Positions 41,588 through 49,759 of a stretch of DNA of 64,000 nucleotides are shown here, in pieces (the first letter of the stretch is position 1; each line of letters starts with the position of its first letter). This DNA is from Streptomyces sp. MBT53 (GTDB taxonomy: Bacteria; Actinomycetota; Actinomycetes; Streptomycetales; Streptomycetaceae): contig NZ_JAEQAZ010000050.1 of assembly GCF_016654115.1 (NCBI RefSeq), positions 16,316 to 80,315 on the forward strand. Reading direction: 5' to 3'. A program made the translations under genes and the position numbers. The notes under the pieces were generated by a model, which searched no databases, was not told the origin of the DNA, and saw nothing but the letters and a program-made list of their open reading frames with translations.

Positions 41588-42961
41588 ATGTCTGAGCGGT
41601 ACCAGAATCAGAATCAGAGCGAGTTGAGTCGGCGGACCGTCGTGGCCGCCGGTGCGGCGACCGCACTCGCGGGGACCGTGGTCGGCGGTGCCGGCTCCGC
41701 GCAGGCCGCCACCAAGGCGGCGGCCGGGCTCAAGGTCGGTGCCGGAAAGGCCGCGTTCACCCCCGCGGCCTCGCTCCTGCCGTTGGACAACTTCACCGCC
41801 GTGCACGACGACCTCAACGTCCGTGTCCTGCTGGTGGAGTCCGGCTCCCGCCGGATCGCGTTGGCCGTGCTGGACCTGACCTCGATCAGCGCGGAGGCGA
41901 TCGCGCTGATGCGGACCGCCATCACCGCGGCCGCCGGCGTCACCGCCGCGAACATCATGGTCACCGTCACGCACTGCTTCTCCGCGCCGCACGTCCAGGC
42001 GAGTTCGTCCTCGGCCGGTGCCGCCGCCTACGTGCAGAACATCGTCGCCGCGACCAAGTCCGCCGTCGCGGACGCCGTCAAGAACCTCCAGGACGCCGAG
42101 GTCGGCTACGGCACCGGCCGCTCCGACGTCAACGTCAACCGCAACGTCTCCACCGCCGACGGCTACTGGCTCGGCGTCAACGAGCAACTCCCCTCCGACA
42201 AGGGCGTGTACGTCGCCCGCTTCAACGACCTCGACGGCAACCCGATCGCCGTCCTGACCAACTACAACGTGCAGTCCTGCGTGATGCAGGACTCGGTCAT
42301 GGCCGACGGCACCCTGCCGATCACCGCCGACCTCGCCGGCGCGGCCGTCGCGCACGTCGAGACCCAGTACCCCGGCGCCGTCGGCTTCTGGCTGGTCGGC
42401 GCGTGCGGCGACCAGTTCCCGGCCTACCGCTCGAAGCGGTACACGATCGACAAGGACAAGGGCTGGACCTACGGCGTCGATCTGCACGACGCCGGCTTCG
42501 CGCTGCTCACCGCCCAGGGCGAGCGGCTCGGCAACGAGATCGTGCGGGTCGCCCAGGGGATCAGCAAGTACGAGAGCGGCAGGAAGGTCGCGGTGCGGCT
42601 GGTCACCGATGACATCACCACCACGCAGGTGACCGGGCCGCAGGCCGGCGCGCCGACCAAGAGCGTCACCTTCACCCCCACCGGATCCGTCCAGGTGCCG
42701 ATCTGGGTCCTCCAGGTCGGCAAGGGTGTCTTCGCCGGTGTGGAACCGGAGTTGTCCACGACCACCGCGAACGCCATCCGCGAGAATTCGTCGTTCTCCA
42801 GCACTTTTGTCATGTCGATGTTCGAGGGCGGCGCCAAGAACATGCCCGACAAATGGAATTTCGACCACGTCACCTACGAAGCGGTCGACGGTTTCTACAT
42901 CCAGGGCACCGCGGAGAAGGCCGCCACCCGTATCGGGCGCATTATCAAGTCCCTGAACTGA
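41588..42961 (+). CDS. Tat-exported neutral/alkaline ceramidase-like enzyme
   Basis: A 457-residue secreted protein. The Tat signal is SRRTVVAAGAATALAG, cleaved near SAQAATKA (residue about 39). The mature part resembles the N-terminal catalytic domain of neutral/alkaline ceramidases (PF04734): VGAGKAAFTP, IALAVLDLTSISAEAI, VTVTHCFSAPH at the zinc-ligand position, VLTNYNVQSCVM, and GFWLVGACGDQFP. Related proteins hydrolyse the amide of ceramide; the actual substrate is unknown and the sequence is shorter than true ceramidases, lacking the C-terminal Ig-like domain. ATG 41588 has GGAGG nine bases upstream. It ends ten bases before the esterase gene: an operon. Confidence 0.8.
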   Translation: MSERYQNQNQSELSRRTVVAAGAATALAGTVVGGAGSAQAATKAAAGLKVGAGKAAFTPAASLLPLDNFTAVHDDLNVRVLLVESGSRRIALAVLDLTSISAEAIALMRTAITAAAGVTAANIMVTVTHCFSAPHVQASSSSAGAAAYVQNIVAATKSAVADAVKNLQDAEVGYGTGRSDVNVNRNVSTADGYWLGVNEQLPSDKGVYVARFNDLDGNPIAVLTNYNVQSCVMQDSVMADGTLPITADLAGAAVAHVETQYPGAVGFWLVGACGDQFPAYRSKRYTIDKDKGWTYGVDLHDAGFALLTAQGERLGNEIVRVAQGISKYESGRKVAVRLVTDDITTTQVTGPQAGAPTKSVTFTPTGSVQVPIWVLQVGKGVFAGVEPELSTTTANAIRENSSFSSTFVMSMFEGGAKNMPDKWNFDHVTYEAVDGFYIQGTAEKAATRIGRIIKSLN

Positions 42962-42971
42962 GGTGTGGAAA

Positions 42972-44393
42972 ATGACGACAAGGCGCGCTTTTTTAGCGCG
43001 GGTTGTGGGGGTGGGGACCACCGCAGCGGTCGCCGCGTCGGGCCTCGCGGCCTGTGACTCCAACAGCGACAGTGACAGCGGTGGTAGCGGTGGCGGCGGG
43101 CATGTGAAAGGCGCCACCGCCATCACCCAGGTCTACGGCGACGGGCAGAAGTTCATCGCCGTGGCCGTCGAGTACGACACCGCGATCGACACGTCCGCGC
43201 TCACGAAGACGTCGTTCACCGTCGAGGGGCGGACCGTCACCAAGGTCTACGCCAACACCGGCGCGGCCCTCGCCGACCAGGGCAAGGACGGGCCGTACGT
43301 CATCGTGGAGCTTTCCCCGGACGACGACGGCGCGTTGTTGTGGGGAGGTGTGGGCGGGGGTGGAGGCGCGGCGGGGAGCGCGCAGCCGTCGGCGTCCGCC
43401 TCCGCCTCCGCCTCCGCCTCCGGAAGCCCCTATGTCATCCCCGGCCCCCAGGTCGGCTCGACCGGCGGCCCTGCCACCATCAGGGCGGCGAAGGGCACCG
43501 TGGTCCAGTCCGGCGCCGTCACGACGACCGGCGGCACCCGCTATGCCGCCGCCGACGACACCAAGGTCGCCACCGGCCACACCGTGAACCTGATCGTCGA
43601 CGACTTCCAGCAGTTCACGTACAAGGACCCGAAGACCGGCAGGTCACTGCCGTACAACCTCTACGTCCCCGAGGGCTACGACCGGACCGAGTCCTATCCG
43701 CTGGTCCTCTTCATGCATGACGCGAGCCTGATCAGTACGACCGTGCGGGCGACGCTGGTGCAGGGGCTCGGCGCGGTGTGCTGGGCCGCTCCCGAGGAGC
43801 AGGCGGAGCGGCCGGCGTTCGTGCTGGCGCCGCAGTACCCGGAGGTGGTCGTGGGCGACGACTACAGGCCGACGTCGCTCTTCGACACCACCGCCGACCT
43901 GGTCCGGGAGTTGGCGGGCAAGTACAGCATCGACACCGAACGGCTGTACTCCACCGGCCAGTCGATGGGGGCGATGATGACCCTCGGCCTGAACATCAAG
44001 TACACCGACCTCTTCGCCGCTTCGTGGGTCGTCGCCGGCCAGTGGCCCGCCGCCCAGGCCGCGCCGCTGGCGAAGAAGAACCTCTGGGTCACCGTCTCGC
44101 AGGGCGACACGAAGGCGTATCCCGGGGAGAACGCCATCATGGCCGTCGTCGAGAAGGCCGGTACGAAGGTGAGCCGCGCGATCTGGGACGGGCAGTCCAC
44201 GGCGGCGGAGTTCGCCGCGGACGTCAAGGCCATGGCGGCCAAGGGCACCACGGTCAACTACGCGACGTTCAAGAAGGGTTCGACCCTGGCCGGAGGCCTG
44301 GCCAACGCGCACGGCGTCGAGCACAACTCCACCTGGCCGATCGCGTACACCATCGAGGGCGTCCGGGAGTGGATCTTCCAGCAGCGCAAATAG
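42972..44393 (+). CDS. Alpha/beta hydrolase lipoprotein, PHB depolymerase-like; contains a TTA codon
   Basis: A 473-residue exported lipoprotein. TTRRAFLARVVG is a Tat motif and the lipobox SGLAAC gives a lipidated Cys near residue 27. Residues about 30-115 form a beta domain, then a Gly/Ser/Ala linker with repeated SerAla, then a PHB-depolymerase-like esterase domain: LPYNLYVPEGYD, SYPLVLFMHDAS, and the nucleophile elbow STGQSMGAMM with Ser331. Substrate unknown. ATG 42972 follows GAGGTG by seven bases. Codon 8 is TTA (42993-42995), so translation should need the bldA leucyl-tRNA, tying it to late growth. Coupled to the ceramidase-like gene. Confidence 0.85.
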   Translation: MTTRRAFLARVVGVGTTAAVAASGLAACDSNSDSDSGGSGGGGHVKGATAITQVYGDGQKFIAVAVEYDTAIDTSALTKTSFTVEGRTVTKVYANTGAALADQGKDGPYVIVELSPDDDGALLWGGVGGGGGAAGSAQPSASASASASASGSPYVIPGPQVGSTGGPATIRAAKGTVVQSGAVTTTGGTRYAAADDTKVATGHTVNLIVDDFQQFTYKDPKTGRSLPYNLYVPEGYDRTESYPLVLFMHDASLISTTVRATLVQGLGAVCWAAPEEQAERPAFVLAPQYPEVVVGDDYRPTSLFDTTADLVRELAGKYSIDTERLYSTGQSMGAMMTLGLNIKYTDLFAASWVVAGQWPAAQAAPLAKKNLWVTVSQGDTKAYPGENAIMAVVEKAGTKVSRAIWDGQSTAAEFAADVKAMAAKGTTVNYATFKKGSTLAGGLANAHGVEHNSTWPIAYTIEGVREWIFQQRK

Positions 44394-44421
44394 GCCCCCC
44401 GGCCAGGGCAGTTGGTCCGGT

Positions 44422-45690
44422 TCAGCCGCCGAGGCGCTTCTCCATCAGCGTCACCGCGTACGGGCTCCCCGCCCCGCCGTCCTTCGCCCGCTGTTCGCCT
44501 ACGACGGTGTAGCCCGCCGACTCGTAGTAGGCGCGCAGGCGGGGGTTGGCGGAGAGGCAGTCGAGGCGGGCGTACGGGCGGCCCGTCGCGGTGATACGGG
44601 ACTCCGCCTGCGCGAGCAGCCGGCGTCCCGTGCCCGGCGGTGCCGTGTGCGGGGTCGTCATCAGGCGGTGGACGTAACCGGCGTCGGGCGGGCGCGGGCC
44701 CCAGGCGGCGGGGTCGTTCCACCAGAGTTCGCAGGCGCCGGCCAGGGACTCGTCGGCGTACGCCAGCCACACCTCGCCTTCCCGCACGCGCCGCAGGAAG
44801 TGGGCCTCGTCCTTCTCGCCCGGCTTCCACTGGTCGATGCCCCGGGCGAGTTGCCACAGGGCCGCGCTGTCCCGGAGGCGGACGAGCGCGACGGCGTCCG
44901 CCGCGACGGCCTTGCGATAGGTCAACTCCGGCCAGACGGTGGGCTGTTCCTCGAGCAGCTTGTCACGCAGGGTGGTTGAGAGGGCCGACGCGTCGAGGGA
45001 CAGAGCTTTGGTCACATAGCCCTCGACCGAGCCGTAGCGACTGGTCAGTCCGGCGAGGAACAGGCGCATGACGGCTGCCGGGGCATGGCCCCAGGCCGGC
45101 CAGACCGGGCTACGGTCGCCGTTGCGGGCCCGCCAGGCCGACAGGAGTGCGGGGGTGGCGAGTTCGGTGAGGGTGAAGTCCTCGACGATCGTCTCCTCGG
45201 GGACGCCGAGCAGGCCGAGGACCAAGGCCGCGAGCAGGCCGGTGCGGTCCTTGCCGGACGCGCAGTGGAAGACGAGCGGGGTGTCCTGCTCGGCCGCCGC
45301 CGCGATCAGTTCCAGGGCCCGTGCGATCTCCTCCGTGCCGTCCTCGGCGACCTCCGCGTACCGCTCCGCCAGGTACGGCCCGGGTTCGGTGTCGGGGGTC
45401 AACACCGCCTGGTCGTAAGGCCGATGCTCGATGCTCAGGTTGTGGTACGTGAACGACTCGTGCTCCGGGATACGACCCCTGCGCTCGATCTCCCAGGGGT
45501 AGCGGAGGTCGATCACCGTGCCGATGCCGAGGTCGAGGAAGCGGGTCCAGGCGTCGGTGTTTTCGCTCAACTTGCCCAGGGAGTCGGCCCGGTAGAGGAG
45601 CCCGGGGCGGACGCGGCGGCCGTCCGGGGTCGGATAGCCGCCCAGGTCACGGAAGTTGGGGAGGTCGTCGAAGGGGAGGTGTCTGTCCAC
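44422..45690 (-). CDS. Tyrosine phosphatase fused to GNAT acetyltransferase
   Basis: A 422-residue cytosolic fusion. Residues 1-250 are a Tyr_phosphatase_3 domain: NFRDLGGYPTPDGRRVRPG and the P-loop HCASGKDRTG with catalytic Cys, followed by the usual VEDFTLTE helix. Residues about 260-420 are a GNAT acetyltransferase: YRKAVAADAVALVRLRDSA, VWLAYADESLAGACELWW, acetyl-CoA loop PPGTGRRLLAQAE and the closing LRAYYESAGYTVVG. Homologues of each part normally stand alone. GTG 45690 is preceded by TAAAGT eight bases upstream, so it is probably leaderless. It converges with the esterase gene at 44393. Confidence 0.88.
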   Translation of the reverse strand: MDRHLPFDDLPNFRDLGGYPTPDGRRVRPGLLYRADSLGKLSENTDAWTRFLDLGIGTVIDLRYPWEIERRGRIPEHESFTYHNLSIEHRPYDQAVLTPDTEPGPYLAERYAEVAEDGTEEIARALELIAAAAEQDTPLVFHCASGKDRTGLLAALVLGLLGVPEETIVEDFTLTELATPALLSAWRARNGDRSPVWPAWGHAPAAVMRLFLAGLTSRYGSVEGYVTKALSLDASALSTTLRDKLLEEQPTVWPELTYRKAVAADAVALVRLRDSAALWQLARGIDQWKPGEKDEAHFLRRVREGEVWLAYADESLAGACELWWNDPAAWGPRPPDAGYVHRLMTTPHTAPPGTGRRLLAQAESRITATGRPYARLDCLSANPRLRAYYESAGYTVVGEQRAKDGGAGSPYAVTLMEKRLGG

Positions 45691-45698
45691 GGACGGTG

Positions 45699-45704
45699 AC
45701 TTTA
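45699..45704 (-). promoter_or_regulatory. -10 box, leaderless start of phosphatase-GNAT fusion
   Basis: TAAAGT on the minus strand, eight bases before GTG 45690, with no ribosome site. The same hexamer serves the DUF4253 gene at 7313. Confidence 0.4.
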
Positions 45705-45720
45705 TGTGGTGGCCGGGACC

Positions 45721-46599
45721 CTATCCGGCCGTGGCGGGTCGGCGGAACGCGTCGGCGTGACGTGCGCACCAGTCCGCGAACGTCCGGGGCCTGCGGCCGA
45801 GCAGGCGCTCCACGGTGTCCGTCCGCACTCCGACGGTGTCGGCGCGCATCAGCGCGAAGCCCTCGGTGACGGCGGCGGCCAGTGCCGGGGGAGCGCCGTG
45901 CGGGAAGCGGAACCGTACGATCTCGTCCGGTGTGGTGGTGGCCCTGACCTCGATGGTGCGGCCGACGGTCTCGGAGATGATCCGGACCTGCTCGGCGACG
46001 GTGAAGGTCTCGTCGCCGGTGAGGACGTACTCCTCGTCCTCCTCCGCGTGGCCGGTCAGGACGTGGGCGGCGACCGCGGCGATGTCGGCGGGGTCGATCG
46101 GCGCGTAGCGGCCGGGGCCGACCGGGTCGAGGACGTAGTCGCCGGCGTGGATGGTGGGCAGCCAGTCGAGGGCGTTGGTCATGAAGCCGCCGGGCCGGAG
46201 GAAGGTGGCGGGGATGCCGGCGGCGCGGATGATCCGCTCGCGCTCGTGGTGCCAGCGGCCCATGGCGGGGACCGGGTCGAGCAGGACGTGGGCGGAGGAC
46301 AGGTGCACGATGTGCCGCACTCCGGCCGCGCGGGCGGCGGCCACCACCGCGGTGGTGTGCTCGGTGCCGATGCCCTGGGTGAGCAGGAACAGCTTGTCCA
46401 CGCCGGTGAGGGCGGGGGTGAGGGTGTCGGGGTTCCCGAAGTCTCCTACGGCGAGTTCGGCGCGGTCGGACGGGGGCAGTCCGGCGGCTCGTGCGCGGGC
46501 GGGGTCGCGGACGAGGAGTCGTAACTTCTCGTCCCTGGCGTCGAGTTCGCGGGCGAGGGCGCGGCCGATGTTTCCGGTGGCACCGGTGACCAGTATCAT
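45721..46599 (-). CDS. NmrA-like NAD(P)-binding protein
   Basis: A 292-residue atypical SDR of the NmrA/quinone reductase 2 group. The N-terminal NAD(P) motif is ILVTGATGNIGRALA; LRLLVRDPARA, VRHIVHLSSAHV and ATFLRPGGFMTNALDW are family blocks, while the classical YxxxK is absent, as expected in this group. Such proteins act as redox sensors or quinone reductases. ATG 46599 has GGGAG five bases upstream. A clear promoter TTGACG-N17-TAGCGT lies between it and the divergent MarR gene at 46726, which probably regulates it. Confidence 0.9.
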   Translation of the reverse strand: MILVTGATGNIGRALARELDARDEKLRLLVRDPARARAAGLPPSDRAELAVGDFGNPDTLTPALTGVDKLFLLTQGIGTEHTTAVVAAARAAGVRHIVHLSSAHVLLDPVPAMGRWHHERERIIRAAGIPATFLRPGGFMTNALDWLPTIHAGDYVLDPVGPGRYAPIDPADIAAVAAHVLTGHAEEDEEYVLTGDETFTVAEQVRIISETVGRTIEVRATTTPDEIVRFRFPHGAPPALAAAVTEGFALMRADTVGVRTDTVERLLGRRPRTFADWCARHADAFRRPATAG

Positions 46600-46617
46600 T
46601 GCGGCTCCCAAAGTCGT

Positions 46618-46670
46618 TTGCCGTCTAATGAGTTCGCGAGAACGCTAGCCGGTGAATGATTAGCCGTCAA
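46618..46670. promoter_or_regulatory. Overlapping divergent promoters of NmrA-like and MarR genes
   Basis: Leftward: TTGACG (46665-46670 on the complement), 17-base spacer, TAGCGT (46642-46647). Rightward: TTGCCG (46618-46623), 17-base spacer, AACGCT (46641-46646). The two -10 boxes overlap, so one bound regulator would block both. GCCGTCTAATGAGTT and GCCGTCAATCGACTT are imperfect direct repeats within it and may be the MarR site. Confidence 0.6.
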
Positions 46671-46725
46671 TCGACTTGCCGGGTCCACCCGGCAACGCCC
46701 GTGTCGTCTGTCATGGAAGGCCGCC

Positions 46726-47175
46726 ATGTCCGAGTTCCTGGACCTGCACGGCAGGACGTCGAAGGTGCTCCGCTCGCTCGCCGACGCGGCCATGCGGCGG
46801 CACGGGCTGCACGTCGGCCAGAACCACCTGCTCGCCGTGCTCTGGGAACGCGACGGCGCCACACCCGGCGAGGTCGCCGCCGCGCTGCACGTCACCACGC
46901 CCACCGTCGTCAAGATGGCCGACCGGATGACCGCGTCCGGGCTGCTCACCCGACGCCGCGACGACCGGGACAACCGGCTCGTCCGGCTCTGGCTCACCGA
47001 CGCGGGGCGCGCGCTGCGCGAACCGGTCGAGGCGGAACGGCAGTTGATCGAGGAGCGGGTCACCGCGGACCTCACCGAGGCCGAACGCGCGGCCCTGCTC
47101 AGCGCCTTGAGGAAGGTCCACCGCTCGGCGAGCGAGTTCTTGAACGAGCCGGTCGACCACACCGACTCGGCGTGA
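46726..47175 (+). CDS. MarR-family regulator
   Basis: A 149-residue winged-helix protein. The DNA-binding region is TPGEVAAALHVTTPTVVKMADRMTAS (residues about 45-70) and the wing DRDNRLVRLWLTDAGRAL. Homodimeric repressors of this family respond to phenolics or oxidants. GGAAGG lies five bases before the ATG. It is divergent from the NmrA-like gene and shares its promoter region, so autoregulation and control of that gene are likely. It converges on the small membrane protein gene at 47186. Confidence 0.93.
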   Translation: MSEFLDLHGRTSKVLRSLADAAMRRHGLHVGQNHLLAVLWERDGATPGEVAAALHVTTPTVVKMADRMTASGLLTRRRDDRDNRLVRLWLTDAGRALREPVEAERQLIEERVTADLTEAERAALLSALRKVHRSASEFLNEPVDHTDSA

Positions 47176-47185
47176 AGAGCCGGCG

Positions 47186-47362
47186 CTACTTGTTCGGCGC
47201 GTGCGTCACCGCGTAGATCATCACGAACGCGACGATGTGGATGCCGAAGAGGAAGTAGGCGAGGAAGTACCAGACCTTGCGCTCGTTCCTGGTCTCCTCG
47301 GCCAACCGGCGCTTGTCCAGGGCCTCTTGGGAGTTGTCCGAATTGCCCTCCGCGTCGGGCAT
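47186..47362 (-). CDS. Small single-pass membrane protein, DUF6126-like
   Basis: A 58-residue protein with a charged N-terminal half (DKRRLAEETRNERKVW) and one transmembrane helix (FLAYFLFGIHIVAFVMIYAV) ending in THAPNK. The pattern resembles the small streptomycete DUF6126 proteins, though that assignment is tentative. Its ATG overlaps the stop of the SDR gene (TGATG), so the two are translationally coupled and the protein may anchor or assist the SDR. No other function can be proposed. Confidence 0.7.
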   Translation of the reverse strand: MPDAEGNSDNSQEALDKRRLAEETRNERKVWYFLAYFLFGIHIVAFVMIYAVTHAPNK

Positions 47363-48138
47363 CACAGCTCCCGGTGGACCTTGGTGTTCGAGGCCTGGGC
47401 GCGCGGGCGGACGACGAGCAGGTCGATGTTGACGTGGCTGGGGCGGGTGACCGCCCAGGAGATCGTGTCGGCCACGTCGTCCGCCGTGAGCGGCTCGGCG
47501 ACGCCCGCGTAGACCTTCGCCGCCTTCTCCGCGTCCCCGCCGAACCGGGTCAGCGCGAACTCGTCCGTCTTGACCATGCCGGGCGCGACCTCGATGACCC
47601 GGACCGGGGTGCCGACGATCTCCAGACGCAGCGTCTCGGCGAGGACGTGAGCGCCGTGCTTGGCGGCGACATAGCCCGCGCCGCCCTCGTACGTGCCGTG
47701 GCCCGCCGTGGAGGAGACCACCACGACCGTGCCGTCGCCGCTCGCGGTGAGGGCGGGGAGCAGGGCCTGGGTGACGTTCAGCGTGCCGAGGACGTTCGTC
47801 TCGTACATCGTGCGCCAGTCGGCGGGGTCGCCCGTCGCGACCGGGTCGGCGCCGAGCGCGCCGCCCGCGTTGTTGATCAGCACGCCGATCGTCTTGAAGG
47901 CGGTCGCGAACTCGTCGACCGCGGCCCGGTCGGTGACGTCCAGCTCGTACGCCGTCGCCTTGTGGCCCGCCTTGTTGATCTCCTCGGCCAGCGCCTCGAT
48001 GCGGTCCTTGCGGCGGGCGGTGAGGACGACGCGGTAGCCGGCCGCGGCGAGCCGGCGGGCCGTGGCGGCGCCGATGCCGCCGCTCGCCCCGGTGACGACC
48101 GCGATACGGGAGGCGGCGGACGGTGCGGCGGTGGCCAT
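47362..48138 (-). CDS. SDR-family oxidoreductase
   Basis: A 258-residue classical short-chain dehydrogenase. Motifs: cofactor loop TGASGGIGAATARRL, NNAGGALG, catalytic Ser in VVVSSTAGHG, and Tyr-x3-Lys in GYVAAKHGAHV, with VIEVAPGMVKTDEF after it. An Arg-rich RRKDR after strand two indicates NADP preference. It resembles YdfG/serine 3-dehydrogenase-type enzymes acting on 3-hydroxy acids; the substrate is unknown. ATG 48138 follows GAGGAG by six bases. It is coupled to the small membrane protein downstream. Confidence 0.92.
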   Translation of the reverse strand: MATAAPSAASRIAVVTGASGGIGAATARRLAAAGYRVVLTARRKDRIEALAEEINKAGHKATAYELDVTDRAAVDEFATAFKTIGVLINNAGGALGADPVATGDPADWRTMYETNVLGTLNVTQALLPALTASGDGTVVVVSSTAGHGTYEGGAGYVAAKHGAHVLAETLRLEIVGTPVRVIEVAPGMVKTDEFALTRFGGDAEKAAKVYAGVAEPLTADDVADTISWAVTRPSHVNIDLLVVRPRAQASNTKVHREL

Positions 48139-48225
48139 GGACTGCTCCTCGGGAGGGATCAACTGGTTCGTGCGTACGACTCCACGCGTACGACTCCGTC
48201 CAGGATAGGCGGGCCCGGTGGCGGC

Positions 48226-48561
48226 TCAGTTTCCGCGCGGTGCCCACATGATCACGGCCATCCCGGCCAGGCAGACCAGGGCGCCGGTGATGTCCCAGCG
48301 GTCGGGCCGGTAGCCGTCCGCGACCGCGCCCCAGGCCAGTGACCCTGCGACGAAGATCCCGCCGTACGCCGCGAGGATGCGGCCGAAGTGGGCGTCGGGC
48401 TGGAAGGTGGCGACGAAGCCGTACGCGCCGAGGGCCATGACCCCGCCGGCGGCCCAGAGCCAGCCGCGGTGTTCGCGCACCCCCTGCCAGACCAGCCAGG
48501 CGCCGCCGATCTCGAAGACGGCGGCGACGACGAAGAGGGCCGCGGAGCGAAGTACGAGCAT
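48226..48561 (-). CDS. YnfA-family (UPF0060) membrane protein
   Basis: A 111-residue integral membrane protein with four predicted helices (SAALFVVAAVFEIGGAWLVW, WLWAAGGVMALGAYGFVATF, RILAAYGGIFVAGSLAWG, ITGALVCLAGMAVIMWAP). The FEIGGAWLVWQ, GFVATFQPDAHFGR and AYGGIFV blocks are diagnostic of UPF0060/YnfA, small transporter-like proteins of the SMR superfamily. ATG 48561 gives the normal family length; its ribosome site is weak (GGGG about ten bases upstream). Transcribed alone, divergent from a secreted protein gene. Confidence 0.93.
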   Translation of the reverse strand: MLVLRSAALFVVAAVFEIGGAWLVWQGVREHRGWLWAAGGVMALGAYGFVATFQPDAHFGRILAAYGGIFVAGSLAWGAVADGYRPDRWDITGALVCLAGMAVIMWAPRGN

Positions 48562-48697
48562 GACCGCCACCCCATCACACGGGTGCCGCCCGCTCGCACG
48601 GGTGTCACCTGATGGACGGCGCCTGTCGCGTGCTCCGCGTGGGATACATCCGTACGACCCCGGCGGTGGTGCACGGGCGTACAGAGGAGTGGATGGC

Positions 48698-49177
48698 ATG
48701 CGGGAAGTCGTACGGGTACTGCGGGTCCTACGGGTCGGTGCCGTAGTGGGTGCCGCGTTCGCGGTGACGGGCGCGGCGCCCGGTGTGCCGGCACCTGAGG
48801 CGGACCTCTCCTACCACGGCTCCGTCGCCATGACCGGCGGCCGGGTCGACGTGCGGTTCACCCCGCGCAACCACGGCCCCTCCGCCGTCCCCGACGCGAC
48901 CGTACGGCTGCGCTGGTCGAAGCCGCTCGCCAACCGGCAGACGCTGCCGGAGGGGTGTGCGCGGTCGGGGGAGCGGGCGGTGGTGTGCCGGACGGGGGCG
49001 CTCGCGGCGGACGAGGTGGGCGAGCGGATCGAGCTGCGGGCAGTGCTGCGGGACGCGTCCTCCGAGGTGCTGCTGGAGCTGGACACGGTGTGGGGCGGCG
49101 GCGCGGTGGACGGGAACCGGGCCAACGACCAGCAGCGGGTGCTCGTCCTCGACACCGGTGACAGCTACTACTTCTGA
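48698..49177 (+). CDS. Secreted conserved hypothetical protein
   Basis: A 159-residue protein with a short hydrophobic N terminus (VLRVGAVVGAAFAVTGAAPG), probably a signal peptide cleaved near residue 32. The mature part is a single Ig-like beta domain (VDVRFTPRNHGPSAVPDATV, CARSGERAVVCRTGAL with a likely disulfide, LELDTVWGGGAVDGNRAND) ending in DTGDSYYF. The NHGPS and NRANDQ pattern resembles DUF11/CARDB-type repeats. Function unknown. GAGGAG lies eight bases before the ATG. Confidence 0.75.
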   Translation: MREVVRVLRVLRVGAVVGAAFAVTGAAPGVPAPEADLSYHGSVAMTGGRVDVRFTPRNHGPSAVPDATVRLRWSKPLANRQTLPEGCARSGERAVVCRTGALAADEVGERIELRAVLRDASSEVLLELDTVWGGGAVDGNRANDQQRVLVLDTGDSYYF

Positions 49178-49264
49178 GCCACGCCCGTAGTACCCCTGAG
49201 CCACTTGGCCGAGCTCGTCGTACGATCTCGATCTCCGCACGGCACAGGCGACGAGGGGTACGAC

Positions 49265-49738
49265 ATGTCCGGGAACGCGCGGGCGCGGCTGCTGGACGAG
49301 TTGTCCACCGTCTCGCGCCGGTACATGGCGTCGTACGCCCTGTTCAACCAGGCCGTCGCCGACCGCCTCGGGCTGCACCCCACCGATCTGCAGTGTCTGA
49401 ACCTGCTCACGCTGGAGGCGGGGCCGGTGACGACGGGCCGGATCGCCGAGCTGACCGGGCTGACGACCGGGTCGGCGACCCGGCTCGTGGACCGGCTGGA
49501 GCGGGCGGGGTACGTCGTGCGGGAGCGGGACGCCGAGGACCGGCGGCGGGTGCTGGTGGCCACCGTCCCGGAGAAGATCACCGAGTTCGGCCGGATGTGG
49601 AACCGCCTGGGCGGCGGCTGGTTCACGCTCTTCGACGACCTCGCCGACGCCGAACTCGCCGTGATCGTCGGGCACATGAGACGGACGGTCGAGTTCAGCG
49701 GCAAGCAGATCGCGCGGCTGCGGGCGGGCGAGGTCTAG
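49265..49738 (+). CDS. MarR-family regulator
   Basis: A 157-residue winged-helix regulator. The recognition region is TTGRIAELTGLTTGSATRLVDRLERAGYV (residues about 56-84), followed by the wing DAEDRRRVLVAT. N-terminal helices contain FNQAVADRLGLHPTDLQCL, the dimer core. ATG 49265 has GAGGGG seven bases upstream; an earlier in-frame ATG at 49205 would add 20 weakly coding residues. No divergent partner remains next to it: downstream is a truncated response regulator on the other strand, so its target is not obvious. Confidence 0.92.
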   Translation: MSGNARARLLDELSTVSRRYMASYALFNQAVADRLGLHPTDLQCLNLLTLEAGPVTTGRIAELTGLTTGSATRLVDRLERAGYVVRERDAEDRRRVLVATVPEKITEFGRMWNRLGGGWFTLFDDLADAELAVIVGHMRRTVEFSGKQIARLRAGEV

Positions 49739-49759
49739 GGCCTGTCCGGCGGAGGGAGC

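Noticed and set aside
41432..43126. A 564-codon antisense frame over the ceramidase-like gene.
   Set aside because: Overlaps two well-supported genes and has Asp/Gly/Val shadow composition.
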